Positions 34,409-44,487 are shown, counted from the stretch's first letter. The stretch: 64,000 nt of DNA from Gracilimonas sp. (GCF_040218225.1 NZ_JAVJQO010000003.1:283158-347157); one strand, 5' to 3'. Program-made: numbers and translations. The notes: a model not told the origin generated them from the sequence alone.

Positions 34409-36868
34409 ATGTTTAAAAATTATCTTAAGGTTTCGATAAGAAATCTTATTAAAAATAAAGGATACTCTCTCATTAATATTTTGGGTTTGGCTATTGGCTT
34501 AGCCACCAGCATGTTAATCGTGCTTTATGTGCTTAATGAATGGAGCTACGATAAATTTCACCAAAACTCTGATCGTATTTTCCGCGTGGTTCAAACCATG
34601 ACTTCGGAAGACCGAACGGAAGAACAAGCTACAACCCCTTTCCCATTAGGCCCGGTGTTAGACGCCGAGTTCCCTGACTTTGTTGAGAAAACCGTGCGCT
34701 TTTTTGATATGCAGGAAGAGAATCACACCTTCCTCAACCGCGAAGATCAAGTCTCGTTCCGGGAGAGTAATTTCTATTTCGTAGACTCTACTTTTTTTAA
34801 TGTCTTTTCAGCTGAACTTGTGCAGGGAAATCCTTCCGAAGCTCTCAAAAACCCTCTTTCCCTGGTAATTAGTGAAGAACTTTCCGAAAAGTATTTTGGG
34901 GATGAAAACCCAATCGGCCAAACACTCAGCTACAAAGGCATACGAGAAATGACCGTCACCGGTGTTATGGAACCATGGCCTGAACAGTCTCATATGAAAA
35001 TTGACCTGGTAGCTTCATTCACCAGCTTGAATGAAATTTATGCAAGCAGCCCGGAGTATAACCAGAGCTGGCTATGGAATCCGATCTGGACCTATGTACT
35101 GTTGAAAAATGATATCCGCTCTGAATCATTGAATAGCCAACTGGTTACTCTGGAAGATAAATACTACCGCGCCTATTCCGGATGGCCGATGGATGAGTCC
35201 GTAAAGCCTGAACTCCAGCCAATCACAGATATTTACCTGAACTCGAACCGCGAGCAGGAAATGGAAGTAAACAGTTCCATAGCCTATATCTACATTTTGC
35301 TTGTTGTTGCTGCGTTTATACTAATAATTGCCTGTATTAACTTTATGAATCTTTCTACCGCACGGTCGATGGAACGCAGCCGTGAAGTTGGGATGAGAAA
35401 AGTATTGGGTGGTCATAAACAACAACTATTCTATCAATTTATCGGGGAATCATTCCTGGTTACCCTGTTCGCTATTACTCTTGGAATCATTATTCTGATT
35501 GTTGCCTTGCCATTTTTCAATGAGCTGACTTCTAAGTCTATCACCTTCAGCCCCTTTGATAACATTTATACTATCCCGGGTATCTTATTACTTACTGCTT
35601 TTGTTGGGTTAATTTCCGGACTCTACCCTGCATTATACCTGTCTTCTTTTGAACCTGTTGCCGTGCTAAAAGGAAATGCAACAAGAAAAGGTGGATCCTT
35701 ATTCCGAAAAGTACTGGTAACATTCCAATTCACCCTATCAGTAATTCTGATTATTGGAACTTCAATCATTTATCTGCAGCTCGAATATATTCAGGATAAG
35801 AACTTGGGCTTCGACAAAAACTTTGTAGTGATGCTGCCAACCAAACAAAACCTGATTGCCTGGGAATTTGAGACTTTTAAAGAGCAGAGCCTGACCCATG
35901 CACAAATTGAGTCAGTTACAGGGCTTGGCAAAATCCCCGGTTCCGAAAAACAAGAATATTATCGATATATGCCTGCCGGTACCGGAGAGGACCAAGATGG
36001 AATGAACCTGGTTCTTCACGTTACGCATGACGTAATTGAGACTTTTGATCTGGAAATTTTAGCCGGCCGTTCTTTCTCCAGAGATTTCTCCACAGACGCG
36101 GAAAATGCCGTAATGATCAACAGAAAAATGCTTTCAAAACTTGACGCTGAAACACCTGAGGAGGCTTTGGGGGAAATTTTTTATTACTACCCGCCCAGTG
36201 GAGAGCGGCAGCCTTTTAGTGTTATCGGTGTGCTGGAAGACTTCAACTACACTTCCCTCAAAAAAGAAATTGAACCCCTCATTCTTCGCCTGGTAGAAGG
36301 AACTCGACCTATTCTGGGCTCAATAGAACATACTGCTGTAGAAATTGCTCCAGGTGATGTAACCGGGGCCTTGGAACACCTTGAAAAAACATGGAAAGAA
36401 GTTAATCCTATTGATCCTTTTGAGTATCGCTTTCTTGATGACCGATTAGATGAGATCTATAAAGCCGAAACGACCATGAGCTCTCTTTCTAATTCCTTTT
36501 CTATATTGTGTATTCTAATTGCATGCCTGGGCCTTCTGGGGCTTGCATCTTATTCGGCTCAGCTTAGAAAAAAAGAAATAGGAATTCGAAAAAGTCTTGG
36601 TGCCTCCGTTATCAATATTGTTGGCTTACTTTCCAAAGATTTCCTCATTCTTGTGGGCATTGCAAATATCATCGCCTGGCCAGTAACTTACTATCTGGGC
36701 TCAAAATGGCTTGAGAATTTCTCTTACCGCTTCGATTTCATCAGCTCGCTCCCTCTTTTATTCTTAGGGTCAGGTCTTTTGATTTTGATCATTGCTCTGG
36801 GTACTGTAGGCTACCATTCTATAAAAGCAGCTCTAATCAATCCGGTTAACGCCATTCGCAGCGAATAA
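34409..36868 (+). CDS. FtsX/MacB-like ABC transporter permease 9 (stand-alone)
   Basis: This 819-residue paralogue starts MFKNYLKVSIRNLIKNKGYS. FtsX unit 1 has EVGMRKVLGGHKQQLFYQF and unit 2 has KEIGIRKSLGAS; the end NPVNAIRSE departs from the usual SLRSE. The gene stands alone between the serine hydrolase and the NfeD gene, without an ATPase or adaptor. No sigma-54 module is visible in the 265-nt upstream gap: TTGGCAAAGTGATAGG near 34385 has no -12 element. It is probably an outlying member of the locus that uses one of the two ATPases. Confidence 0.92.
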   Translation: MFKNYLKVSIRNLIKNKGYSLINILGLAIGLATSMLIVLYVLNEWSYDKFHQNSDRIFRVVQTMTSEDRTEEQATTPFPLGPVLDAEFPDFVEKTVRFFDMQEENHTFLNREDQVSFRESNFYFVDSTFFNVFSAELVQGNPSEALKNPLSLVISEELSEKYFGDENPIGQTLSYKGIREMTVTGVMEPWPEQSHMKIDLVASFTSLNEIYASSPEYNQSWLWNPIWTYVLLKNDIRSESLNSQLVTLEDKYYRAYSGWPMDESVKPELQPITDIYLNSNREQEMEVNSSIAYIYILLVVAAFILIIACINFMNLSTARSMERSREVGMRKVLGGHKQQLFYQFIGESFLVTLFAITLGIIILIVALPFFNELTSKSITFSPFDNIYTIPGILLLTAFVGLISGLYPALYLSSFEPVAVLKGNATRKGGSLFRKVLVTFQFTLSVILIIGTSIIYLQLEYIQDKNLGFDKNFVVMLPTKQNLIAWEFETFKEQSLTHAQIESVTGLGKIPGSEKQEYYRYMPAGTGEDQDGMNLVLHVTHDVIETFDLEILAGRSFSRDFSTDAENAVMINRKMLSKLDAETPEEALGEIFYYYPPSGERQPFSVIGVLEDFNYTSLKKEIEPLILRLVEGTRPILGSIEHTAVEIAPGDVTGALEHLEKTWKEVNPIDPFEYRFLDDRLDEIYKAETTMSSLSNSFSILCILIACLGLLGLASYSAQLRKKEIGIRKSLGASVINIVGLLSKDFLILVGIANIIAWPVTYYLGSKWLENFSYRFDFISSLPLLFLGSGLLILIIALGTVGYHSIKAALINPVNAIRSE

Positions 36869-36937
36869 GCTTTGTTTATTTCCATCGATTGCTTACAATA
36901 AATGGAACCTTAAGAATACGGTTAGCATTAGGTTTAT

Positions 36938-38272
36938 ATGGGCATGATCAAAAAAATATCACTGTTTATTCTGGGGGTTTTTCTTACCTCTGTATTTGCT
37001 CCGTCTTCCTATGCACAGTCTGATTCAACTGCTCAGCCATCAGTTACTGTCATTACCATTCAGGGAGCTATAGGACCAACTACCACCAATTATATCCGAA
37101 GAGGATTAGAAATTGCTCGTGAACGAGGTGATGAAATACTTATCATTGAACTTGATACTCCTGGCGGACTACTTACCTCAACACAAGATATTGTTCAGGA
37201 AATGCTGGCCTCTGAAATGCCCATTGCTGTTTATGTTACCCCATCAGGAGGCAATGCGGGAAGCGCCGGCACTTTCATCACGCTGGCAGCTCATGTTGCA
37301 GCTATGGCACCTATAACCACTATTGGTGCGGCTTCACCTGTTTCTATGGGCGGACAGCAACAGGACTCCGTGATGCAGAAAAAGATTTTTAACTATTCAG
37401 AAAGCTTCATCGAAAACATCGCGAAAGAGCGTGACCGGAATGCAGAATGGGCAAAATCAGCTGTTAGGGATGGCGCTGCCATCACCGAAACTGAAGCTCT
37501 TGAGCTGAATGTAATTGATTTTGTATCTCAGGACTTAAATGAACTGCTTATTCAAATGGATGGGTTAGTTATCGAAGGCGATACTCTCCAAACATCCAAA
37601 GCCAGTATTACCCGGGAAGGTGAAACTTTTGCAGAGCAATTTTTCAGTTTCATCATGCGCCCTGAAATTATGCTGATTTTAACCATGGTCGCCATTTATG
37701 GTATTGTAGGCGAGGTAACCAATCCCGGAGCTATTGTGCCGGGTGTAGCCGGAGTAATTGCGCTGATTTTACTGCTTTATGGATCTGCTACCATGCCCAT
37801 CAACGTGGCTGGTTTTGTATTGATCGGATTAGCTATCGTTTTGTTTTTGATTGAAGCGTTCACCCCCACTTTTGGAATACTGATGACAGGAGGCGCCGTC
37901 TCCTTTTTTCTTGGTGCCCTCATGCTCTTCCAGGAATTTCCCAAAAACATGCAGCTCGATTGGTACTGGCTGGTTCCGGCTACCATTATGACTGTTATCT
38001 TTTTTGGATGGATTGCCACATCTGGTATTAAAGCCCAATTCACCCGACACCGAACCGGATTGGAATCACTGATTGGTAAAAAAGCAAAAGTGATTGATGA
38101 TGTAAATGAAAAAGGTGGCCGGGTGCTCATTTCAGGTGAATATTGGAATGCTGTTACCGAAGGAGAAGAAATTGAATCTAACGAATGGTGCGAGATTGTC
38201 CGTTTTGAAGGACTCACCGTTACCGTAAAATCATACACCCCAAATAAGGAGATTGAACATGGAGTCAACTGA
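36938..38272 (+). CDS. NfeD family protein, long form (ClpP-like membrane serine protease)
   Basis: The 444-residue protein has a signal peptide or first membrane segment (about 5-26, ending SYAQ) and a ClpP-like protease domain (about 35-225: [24 protein letters not shown] with the likely nucleophile Ser, IGAASPV, and a Lys in DSVMQKKIF). A cluster of four to five membrane segments (about 245-370) and a C-terminal OB-fold NfeD domain (about 375-440) follow. The archaeal relative PH1510 cleaves the C-terminus of its partner stomatin. Here the partner gene follows with overlap, so the pair is conserved. An alternative ATG lies at 36944. Role in membrane microdomain quality control is inferred. 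Confidence 0.93.
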   Translation: MGMIKKISLFILGVFLTSVFAPSSYAQSDSTAQPSVTVITIQGAIGPTTTNYIRRGLEIARERGDEILIIELDTPGGLLTSTQDIVQEMLASEMPIAVYVTPSGGNAGSAGTFITLAAHVAAMAPITTIGAASPVSMGGQQQDSVMQKKIFNYSESFIENIAKERDRNAEWAKSAVRDGAAITETEALELNVIDFVSQDLNELLIQMDGLVIEGDTLQTSKASITREGETFAEQFFSFIMRPEIMLILTMVAIYGIVGEVTNPGAIVPGVAGVIALILLLYGSATMPINVAGFVLIGLAIVLFLIEAFTPTFGILMTGGAVSFFLGALMLFQEFPKNMQLDWYWLVPATIMTVIFFGWIATSGIKAQFTRHRTGLESLIGKKAKVIDDVNEKGGRVLISGEYWNAVTEGEEIESNEWCEIVRFEGLTVTVKSYTPNKEIEHGVN

Positions 38273-39068
38273 GATTTTTTCTGGCTATATCACATGGCTA
38301 ATAACTATCGTTGTTTTTCTTGTGTTATTAGCCCCACAGATTTTCAAAATTCTGCGTGAGTATGAACGAGCCGTTGTCTTCAGGCTTGGTAAATTCCAAA
38401 GCGTAAAAGGTCCGGGCCTGATCGTGCTGATTCCGTTCATTGATAAAGTTGAGCGCGTTGACCTGCGCGTTTTAACTATCAATGTAGACCGTCAGGAAGT
38501 AATCACCAAAGATAACGTAACTGTTAATGTGGATGCGATCACCTTCTTCCGGGTTGTGGATGCTGAAGCAGCTGTTATTCAGGTTGAGCGCTATATACAT
38601 GCTACATCTATGCTGGCGCAAACAACGCTGCGAAGTATTATTGGTCAGGTTGAACTGGATGAACTGCTCGCTAATCGGGAAAAAATTAACAAACAAATTC
38701 AGCAGAATATCGATACCCAAACCGATCCCTGGGGAATAAAAGTGGTTTCTGTTGAGGTTCGTGATGTGGTACTTCCGGAAAACATGAAACGTGCCATGGC
38801 ACGGCAGGCTGAAACCGAACGTGACCGACGAGCGAAAGTCATTAATGCTGAAGGTGAGTTTCAGGCCGCAGAACGACTGGTGGATGCTGCCAAGATGATC
38901 GAAACTGCACCAGCCGCCTTACAGTTGCGGTTCCTACAGACCATGAATGAAATCAGTGAGGAGAACGCCACTTTTGCCTTCCTCCCACTGCCAATGGATT
39001 TCCTCGAAGCCTTCAAAACAATGGCCGACCGGGGTAAGTCAGGGAACAACAAAAATGATGAATCATAA
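38259..39068 (+). CDS. Slipin/stomatin-like SPFH (band 7) protein
   Basis: The 269-residue protein has one N-terminal membrane segment (about 8-28), followed by the SPFH domain ([58 protein letters not shown]). A helical region rich in Ala and Glu (about 180-225) comes before the C-terminal [11 protein letters not shown]. The ATG at 38259 is chosen because AAGGAG lies 7 nt upstream (38246-38251); an in-frame TTG at 38253 is less likely. It overlaps the NfeD gene by 14 nt. SPFH proteins form large membrane-bound oligomers that organise microdomains. A strong terminator follows. Confidence 0.94.
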   Translation: MESTEIFSGYITWLITIVVFLVLLAPQIFKILREYERAVVFRLGKFQSVKGPGLIVLIPFIDKVERVDLRVLTINVDRQEVITKDNVTVNVDAITFFRVVDAEAAVIQVERYIHATSMLAQTTLRSIIGQVELDELLANREKINKQIQQNIDTQTDPWGIKVVSVEVRDVVLPENMKRAMARQAETERDRRAKVINAEGEFQAAERLVDAAKMIETAPAALQLRFLQTMNEISEENATFAFLPLPMDFLEAFKTMADRGKSGNNKNDES

Positions 39069-39116
39069 CTGATTAATCGAACCTGATTCACTGGCTATTA
39101 CGCCAAAATACAACCT

Positions 39117-39146
39117 GGCTCTGACGCTTTGCGTCGGAGCCTTTTT
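39117..39146 (+). terminator. Rho-independent terminator after the NfeD/slipin pair
   Basis: GGCTCTGACGC (39117-39127) and GCGTCGGAGCC (39131-39141) form an 11-bp stem with one T-G wobble and a TTT loop, followed by five T residues. Confidence 0.9.
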
Positions 39147-39225
39147 ATTTCTGCTTATCTCTTTTCAGAACAAGCTCCACATTTCTTAGATTTGGAGACT
39201 TATTCCAAATCAAAAAAACCGAGTT

Positions 39226-40923
39226 ATGTCTGCCCGAATGAAATCCGGCTTTTTAGTGCTTACAGCTCTACTGTTCATAATCCCTGACCTTTCTGCATTT
39301 CAGAATCAGCCACAGCCAAGAGACGAAGACCTTCTGGCTAACCCAAGAAGAGCCGTTCACACCTTTTTGCACTGGCAGCAGAGCGGCCATAAAAGTCCGG
39401 ATTTTGTTATTAAAACCATGAAGCTTTCTGATTCCGGAGAAGCACAAAAACTGGAACTGGCCAGCGAACTTTTAAAAGTACTGGATGCCCGTGGTCTGCT
39501 CATCGATTATAATCAGATTCCCTCCAATCCCAACTACACCGACAGCCTGTCCGGACTTCAGCAGTATATTTTGTTCCCATCTTTACCCGAAGTGTACCTG
39601 ATTAAATCAGATCAAAACCAGTGGGTATTCTCAGAAGCTACCATCAATCGCATTCCGGAATTATACGATGATACTTTTTCGGGATATGTAACTCTGATTA
39701 CTGATAATCTCCCCGAATGGGCACACAATGAATGGCTGGGTATTGAAATCTGGCAGTATATCGCAGTATTTATTTGGCTGTTGACGGGGCTCATTCTGAT
39801 GAAAATCTTCGGCTTTATACTCGATAATTATGTGAAGCGATTAGCTCAAAAAACGAAATTCACCTGGGATGATGACCTGATTGACAGTGTAGAAAAACCG
39901 GCTGCTTTTATTTTTCTGATGATCTTTTTCCTGCTTACTTATTCCAATCTGCAGTTCTCGGTGAATATCAGTTATTATCTTTCCGCCATCCTGGAAATCG
40001 TGGTTTCGGTCGGTGTGGTTTGGCTGCTTTATAATCTGGCTGATGTATTTTCGCAATACCTGAGTGTACTTACCTCGAAAACCGAAACTCAGCTTGACGA
40101 TCAGCTTGTACCTCTCATCCGTAAAACCCTGCGCTTTTTTGTGATTGTGATGGGTGTCATCGCTATCCTTCAGAACAATGGGTACAACGTTGCTTCTCTG
40201 ATAGCTGGTCTTGGAATTGGTGGTTTAGCCGTAGCATTAGCCGCCCGGGAAACGCTGGCCAATTTCTTTGGATCCGTCACCATCCTGCTCGACCGTCCTT
40301 TTAAAATGGGCGATTGGATTAAAGTTGGGGATGTGGAAGGAACGGTGGAGGAAGTAGGCTTCCGCTCTACCCGAGTTCGAACCTTCTATAATTCATTGGT
40401 GAGCGTACCCAATTCAAACCTTGCCAACACCGATATCGACAACCTGGGTTTGCGAAAATACCGAAGACTAAAAACGGTTTTGAACCTGACCTATTCCACC
40501 ACACCCGAACAAATGGAGGCCTTTGTTGAAGGCATTAAAGCCATTGTGAAAGCCAACAAACATTTTCGGCAGGATATGTATGAAGTGCACTTTAACTCCT
40601 TTGGGGCTCATTCTCTGGACGTTTTGGTATACGTCTTTTTTGATGTCTCCGATTGGAGCACTGAACTACAGCAACGACATAATTTCTTCCTCGAGGTACT
40701 TAAGCTCGCCAAAGAAACAGGAGTCGAATTTGCATTCCCAACCCAAACCTTACATATGGATAGTTTTTATAAAGACGAGCCCAGAAAAGTTGGTGAAGAT
40801 CGGTCTGAAGAAGAACTGGCCTCAACTATTTATGGATTTGGACCGGAAGGCGAAAAGAAAAGTGCTGAAGGCACCCGAATTTTTAAAGATGGGAAAGAAA
40901 TCGATTTCGGAGCCAATAAATAA
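39226..40923 (+). CDS. Mechanosensitive ion channel, MscS family (extended)
   Basis: The 565-residue protein has a signal peptide (about 8-26), a periplasmic N-terminal region (about 30-165) and several membrane segments (near 178, 228, 262 and 305-340). The conserved MscS pore helix and beta domain follow: GYNVASLIAGLGIGGLAVAL, ETLANFFGSVTILLDRPFKMGDWI, VEEVGFRSTRVRTFYNSLVSVPN. It should open under membrane tension to release solutes during hypo-osmotic shock. It is about twice the length of E. coli MscS, similar to MscM/YnaI-type channels. It converges on the receiver gene, the stop codons being only 3 nt apart, with no visible terminator between. Confidence 0.93.
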   Translation: MSARMKSGFLVLTALLFIIPDLSAFQNQPQPRDEDLLANPRRAVHTFLHWQQSGHKSPDFVIKTMKLSDSGEAQKLELASELLKVLDARGLLIDYNQIPSNPNYTDSLSGLQQYILFPSLPEVYLIKSDQNQWVFSEATINRIPELYDDTFSGYVTLITDNLPEWAHNEWLGIEIWQYIAVFIWLLTGLILMKIFGFILDNYVKRLAQKTKFTWDDDLIDSVEKPAAFIFLMIFFLLTYSNLQFSVNISYYLSAILEIVVSVGVVWLLYNLADVFSQYLSVLTSKTETQLDDQLVPLIRKTLRFFVIVMGVIAILQNNGYNVASLIAGLGIGGLAVALAARETLANFFGSVTILLDRPFKMGDWIKVGDVEGTVEEVGFRSTRVRTFYNSLVSVPNSNLANTDIDNLGLRKYRRLKTVLNLTYSTTPEQMEAFVEGIKAIVKANKHFRQDMYEVHFNSFGAHSLDVLVYVFFDVSDWSTELQQRHNFFLEVLKLAKETGVEFAFPTQTLHMDSFYKDEPRKVGEDRSEEELASTIYGFGPEGEKKSAEGTRIFKDGKEIDFGANK

Positions 40924-40926
40924 AGG

Positions 40927-41313
40927 CTAAACCTTGGGCTTAGACAACAGATAATTGACTGCTTTCTTGAGTTTATCTTCAGAGATAGGCTTTCGTAAAA
41001 ACTTAGAGTTTTCAATCTGCTCTGCTCTTTTCAGGTGAGCAGGATCTGTATTGGCTGTGATAAACACTATAGGTGCCATCGAAAACTTTCGGATTTCCGT
41101 GGCAGCTTCCACACCATCCATTTTCCCATCCAGCATGATATCCATAATGACTACATCAGGCGTGTATTTTTTTACAAGCTCAACAGCCTTTTCTCCACTT
41201 TTAATCTCCCCAACGGTTTTAAAAACCATTTCTTTGAGATAGTTCTCATATAAAAGCGAAAGAATGAGATTATCTTCTACAATAATAGCTTTCTTGGAAA
41301 TTTCGCCATTCAT
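40927..41313 (-). CDS. Single-domain response regulator (CheY-like receiver)
   Basis: This 128-residue stand-alone receiver has a complete active site: acidic pair Glu-Asp in IIVEDN (residues 13-14), phospho-acceptor Asp58 in VVIMDIML, Thr in VFITAN, and Lys in FLRKPIS. There is no output domain, so it probably acts as a phosphorelay intermediate or by protein-protein contact. The ATG at 41313 is chosen over an upstream in-frame TTG at 41334, which would add METNLPA. No kinase lies next to it. Confidence 0.92.
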   Translation of the reverse strand: MNGEISKKAIIVEDNLILSLLYENYLKEMVFKTVGEIKSGEKAVELVKKYTPDVVIMDIMLDGKMDGVEAATEIRKFSMAPIVFITANTDPAHLKRAEQIENSKFLRKPISEDKLKKAVNYLLSKPKV

Positions 41314-41433
41314 AGCCGGTAGATTTGTTTCCAAAATGTACTATATACTTCTCAAAAAGACTACTACCTGCCAAACTCCTTGTTTTTGTTTCCTCTTACC
41401 GGCAAGATTGAGGTAATCAGATTGTCGATACAT

Positions 41434-41461
41434 AAAAAAAGCCGACTTTAAAGCCGGCTTT
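41434..41461 (-). terminator. Rho-independent terminator after the bacilliredoxin gene
   Basis: On the minus strand AAGCCGGC and GTCGGCTT pair (one mismatch) around a short AT loop and are followed by a run of seven T residues (41434-41440 on the plus strand as A). It lies 30 nt beyond the bacilliredoxin stop. Confidence 0.8.
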
Positions 41462-41490
41462 CAAATAACACTTATGATAAGAATGGTTTT

Positions 41491-41949
41491 CTATTCTTTC
41501 TCAGCTTTCTCTCTGTTCTCTTTAGAGAAAGCTTCAAAAACCATCTTAAGATCTGCCGCAACTTCATCTTTAGTACGGCCTTCAATCCGGTGACGGGGAA
41601 TCATAGCTTTGATCTCTCCATCCACGAAATATGCAAAAGCAGGAGAAGATGGAGGATATTCTGAAAAGTAATCACGTGCATGAGCTGTTGCTTCTTTATC
41701 CTGCCCCGCAAAAACCGTGACCATATGATCTGGTTTCACATCAGATTGCTCCAGTGCAATTCCAAGTCCGGGACGTGCATTACCTGCCGCGCATCCACAA
41801 ACAGAATTGATAGCCAAAAGCATGGTACCTTTGTATTCTTTCATTGCACGGTCTACATCTTCCGTCGTTTTTAGTTCTTCTACTCCAAACTGAGTGAGTT
41901 CTTCACGCATCCAGGAAGTATCAGGGCCTACACCAAATCCAAATTGCAT
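41491..41949 (-). CDS. BrxA/BrxB-family bacilliredoxin (YphP/YqiW)
   Basis: The 152-residue thioredoxin-fold protein has the family CGC active site, Cys51-Gly-Cys53, in NSVCGCAAGNARPG. Downstream are the conserved TVFAGQDKEAT and YPPSSPAFAYF stretches. In Bacillus these proteins remove bacillithiol from oxidised protein thiols, with Cys51-type residues as nucleophile. Its presence suggests that this organism makes bacillithiol or a related thiol, which cannot be confirmed here. It lies near the superoxide dismutase gene in the same orientation, fitting an oxidative-stress theme, but a terminator (42065-42099) separates them. Confidence 0.92.
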   Translation of the reverse strand: MQFGFGVGPDTSWMREELTQFGVEELKTTEDVDRAMKEYKGTMLLAINSVCGCAAGNARPGLGIALEQSDVKPDHMVTVFAGQDKEATAHARDYFSEYPPSSPAFAYFVDGEIKAMIPRHRIEGRTKDEVAADLKMVFEAFSKENREKAEKE

Positions 41950-42064
41950 AACATTACCTCTTGTCGATTTTTAATTCGTTTAAATATACAAACTCTCGCA
42001 TTAATTTTTACCAGCTGCTCAATTGCTAATTCTGATAGTTCTCATCAAAAACAGTGATCCCATA

Positions 42065-42099
42065 AAATAAAAAATGACGGTGAACAAGAATGTTCACCG
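42065..42099 (-). terminator. Rho-independent terminator of the superoxide dismutase gene
   Basis: CGGTGAACA (42078-42086) and TGTTCACCG (42091-42099) form a perfect 9-bp stem with an AGAA loop. Read on the minus strand, it is followed by a T-rich tract (42065-42074). It resembles the GTGAACA half-sites of the NtrC modules but in the opposite arrangement. Confidence 0.85.
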
Positions 42100-42126
42100 C
42101 CAAAAATCACTAATCAAACATCGTGT

Positions 42127-42735
42127 TTATTTAGCAGCTTCGTAATTCTCGGCTACCTGATCCCAGTTTACTACATTCCAAAATGCAGAAATATAGTCGG
42201 GACGACGATTTTGATAGTTCAAATAATAGGCATGTTCCCAAACATCGAGTCCAAGAATAGGAGTAAATCCTTTCATTAAGGGACTGTCTTGGTTTGCCGT
42301 TGAGTGAACGTGAAGGTCTCCGCTGCTGTCAACAGACAACCATGCCCATCCGGATCCGAACTGCGAACCTGCAGCATTGGAAAACTCTTCTTTGAATTTA
42401 TCTAAGCTGCCATAAGTATCATTGATGGCATCAGCTAAATCACCTTCCGGCTTTCCTCCGCCATTTGGAGAAAGGATAGTCCAGAAAAGTTTATGGTTTG
42501 CATACCCACCGCCATTATTAATTACAGCCTGTTTCTTATCTGCAGGTACTTCATCAATTCTGCGTAATACTTCTTCAATATCAAGGTCAGCAAATTTGTG
42601 ACCTTCAAGAGCTGCATTCACCTTATTTGTATAACCTTGGTGATGTTTTGTGTGATGGATCTCCATGGTACGAGCATCGAAGTGTGGTTCTAATGCATCG
42701 TAGTCGTAAGGAAGATCGGGTAGAGAATAAGCCAT
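42127..42735 (-). CDS. sodA: Superoxide dismutase, Fe/Mn type
   Basis: The 202-residue protein carries the Fe/Mn-SOD landmarks: [14 protein letters not shown] with the first metal His, [17 protein letters not shown] with the second, QFGSGWAWL, and [19 protein letters not shown] with the Asp and His metal ligands. It dismutes superoxide to hydrogen peroxide and oxygen in the cytoplasm. The metal (Fe, Mn or either) cannot be decided by eye, so the symbol is approximate. The ATG at 42735 is chosen because GGAGG lies five bases upstream (42741-42745 on the plus strand); the longer frame from a TTG at 42747 starts within that site. The 205-nt gap to the divergent flavoprotein gene holds no other feature I can support. 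Confidence 0.95.
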   Translation of the reverse strand: MAYSLPDLPYDYDALEPHFDARTMEIHHTKHHQGYTNKVNAALEGHKFADLDIEEVLRRIDEVPADKKQAVINNGGGYANHKLFWTILSPNGGGKPEGDLADAINDTYGSLDKFKEEFSNAAGSQFGSGWAWLSVDSSGDLHVHSTANQDSPLMKGFTPILGLDVWEHAYYLNYQNRRPDYISAFWNVVNWDQVAENYEAAK

Positions 42736-42952
42736 TTTTACCTCCAAATTAAATTCTGGTTAAATGGACGCTTACAAGTTGTGCGCCTTTAATTTATCGT
42801 TCCCAAACATAAGCAATACCCCGCTAAAATTCGTTCCTGCACCCATCTAAACAATCTATCTTTTAGATATGTTAACACTATGAGTGAATGTAACTCTGAA
42901 ATCCTCTTAAAATTGAAGTATCTTTGAGCTCACACTCTCACTCAGCCTATTT

Positions 42953-44413
42953 ATGAAGTACGATTACGACGTTATTGTTATTGGAAGCGGGCCTGCGGGA
43001 TTTTCCTGCGCCATGCAAAGCTCTAAATTTGATAAAAAAGTGTTGGTCATTGAAGCCAACGAAGATTCTTTTGGAGGAACATGGATCAACTCGGGTACCA
43101 TCCCCAGTAAAGCCCTTCGGGAAACAGCTCGAATTATACAACGCTTTCAAAACCAGTTTAAAGACCTGGCTAAAGAAAAAGCTTATCAGCATCACCAGAT
43201 GGCTGATCTTCTGATGTACAAAAATCAGATTCTGGAAAGCAAAAACACCAAGGTTAAAGCCGATTTCGATAAGAATGAAATTGATACAGTACGTGGATTT
43301 GGCAAGCTAAAAAGTGACCATGAAGTAGAAGTTAAAGCTTCAGATGGAACCAAAAAAACGTATTCGGGCGAATACATTTTAGTTTCAACAGGAAGTAAAC
43401 CCGTTAAACCAAAAGGATTCGATCTGGACCATGACAAGGTCTTTGACTACACCTCTATTCTTAGTCTTACCCATATTCCCCGCCGCTTGGTTGTAATTGG
43501 AGAAGGGGTTCGGGCACTCGAATATGCAACTACATTTTCTAACCTGGGCAGCCGTGTTTCTATCTTAAATGAAAACGACACGTTCCTTCCCTTTCTGGAT
43601 AATGAGATTTCTGAACAGCTTCAGCAGATTCTCGATAAACAAAAGATTGAAGTCTTTTCGGACGCCGAAAACATTGAAATCAAGCAAAATGCTCTGAGAA
43701 ATACCACGGAAGTTAAATACAACCTCAGAAATGACAACGAAAATAAGCGCGACCGGGTAATTGAAACCGAGCACGTGCTCTATCTTGGGGGTAAAGTTCC
43801 GAATACCGATAACATCGGACTTGAAGAAGTCGGGGTGGAAGTGGACGATGAAGGATACATAATCGTCAATGATAACAATCAATCATCTATTCCTAATATC
43901 TACTCTGGCGGAGATGTAAAAGGATTCCCGGCAATGGCATCTTCTGCTTTCTCTGAAGGGCGTATCGCTTCCTGCCGGATGTTTGGCATTGAGGCACTGG
44001 ATGTACCTCCCGAAATACCACACGCGATTTACTCTATTCCTGAAATCTCCAGTATTGGTATGACTGAAAAAGAAGCAAAAGCCAATGGGCTGGATGTAAC
44101 CGTTGGAAGAGCCTATTACAAAAACATCACACAAGGCGATATCAGTAACCAGCAAGATGGACTTCTGAAACTGGTTTTTGAAACGGAATCACTGAAACTG
44201 GTAGGCATCCATATTCTAGGCGAGCGCGCCAGTGACCTGATTCATCTCGGGCAAGCCGTTATGTCGTTAGGAGGAGATATCCGGTATTTTATAAACCACG
44301 TATTGAACTATCCAACCTACAGTGAAGCTTACCGAATTGCCGCTTTCAATGGTATCAACCGAGTGTATAAAGCCGGCGTTAAGTACAAGAAAATCCTTAA
44401 GAATAAAGAATAA
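42953..44413 (+). CDS. Soluble pyridine nucleotide transhydrogenase-like flavoprotein
   Basis: The 486-residue protein belongs to the pyridine nucleotide disulfide oxidoreductase fold. It has an FAD-binding GSGPAG (residues 11-16), the substrate loop FGGTWINSGTIPSKALRE, a second Rossmann fold VVIGEGVRALEYA (about 180), and the dimerisation domain with SIPEISSIGMTEKEA and HILGERASDLIHLGQA. The redox-active pair of lipoamide dehydrogenases (CxxxxC) is replaced by Trp44 and Thr49. Loss of the second Cys is typical of SthA transhydrogenases, while Trp44 is less usual. The likely role is balancing NADH and NADPH; another FAD-dependent oxidoreductase role is possible. It is monocistronic. Confidence 0.87.
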   Translation: MKYDYDVIVIGSGPAGFSCAMQSSKFDKKVLVIEANEDSFGGTWINSGTIPSKALRETARIIQRFQNQFKDLAKEKAYQHHQMADLLMYKNQILESKNTKVKADFDKNEIDTVRGFGKLKSDHEVEVKASDGTKKTYSGEYILVSTGSKPVKPKGFDLDHDKVFDYTSILSLTHIPRRLVVIGEGVRALEYATTFSNLGSRVSILNENDTFLPFLDNEISEQLQQILDKQKIEVFSDAENIEIKQNALRNTTEVKYNLRNDNENKRDRVIETEHVLYLGGKVPNTDNIGLEEVGVEVDDEGYIIVNDNNQSSIPNIYSGGDVKGFPAMASSAFSEGRIASCRMFGIEALDVPPEIPHAIYSIPEISSIGMTEKEAKANGLDVTVGRAYYKNITQGDISNQQDGLLKLVFETESLKLVGIHILGERASDLIHLGQAVMSLGGDIRYFINHVLNYPTYSEAYRIAAFNGINRVYKAGVKYKKILKNKE

Positions 44414-44487
44414 TCAATTTCCAACACGAAGTATCTAATTCCGAAATGCCCTGATCATTCCGTGTTGATCATTCGATATTGGATAGT

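Noticed and set aside
42078..42099. GGTGAACA/TGTTCACC palindrome as a third NtrC-type site
   Set aside because: The half-sites are in the opposite arrangement with a 4-nt loop, and it lies just after a gene with a T tract, so it is a terminator.
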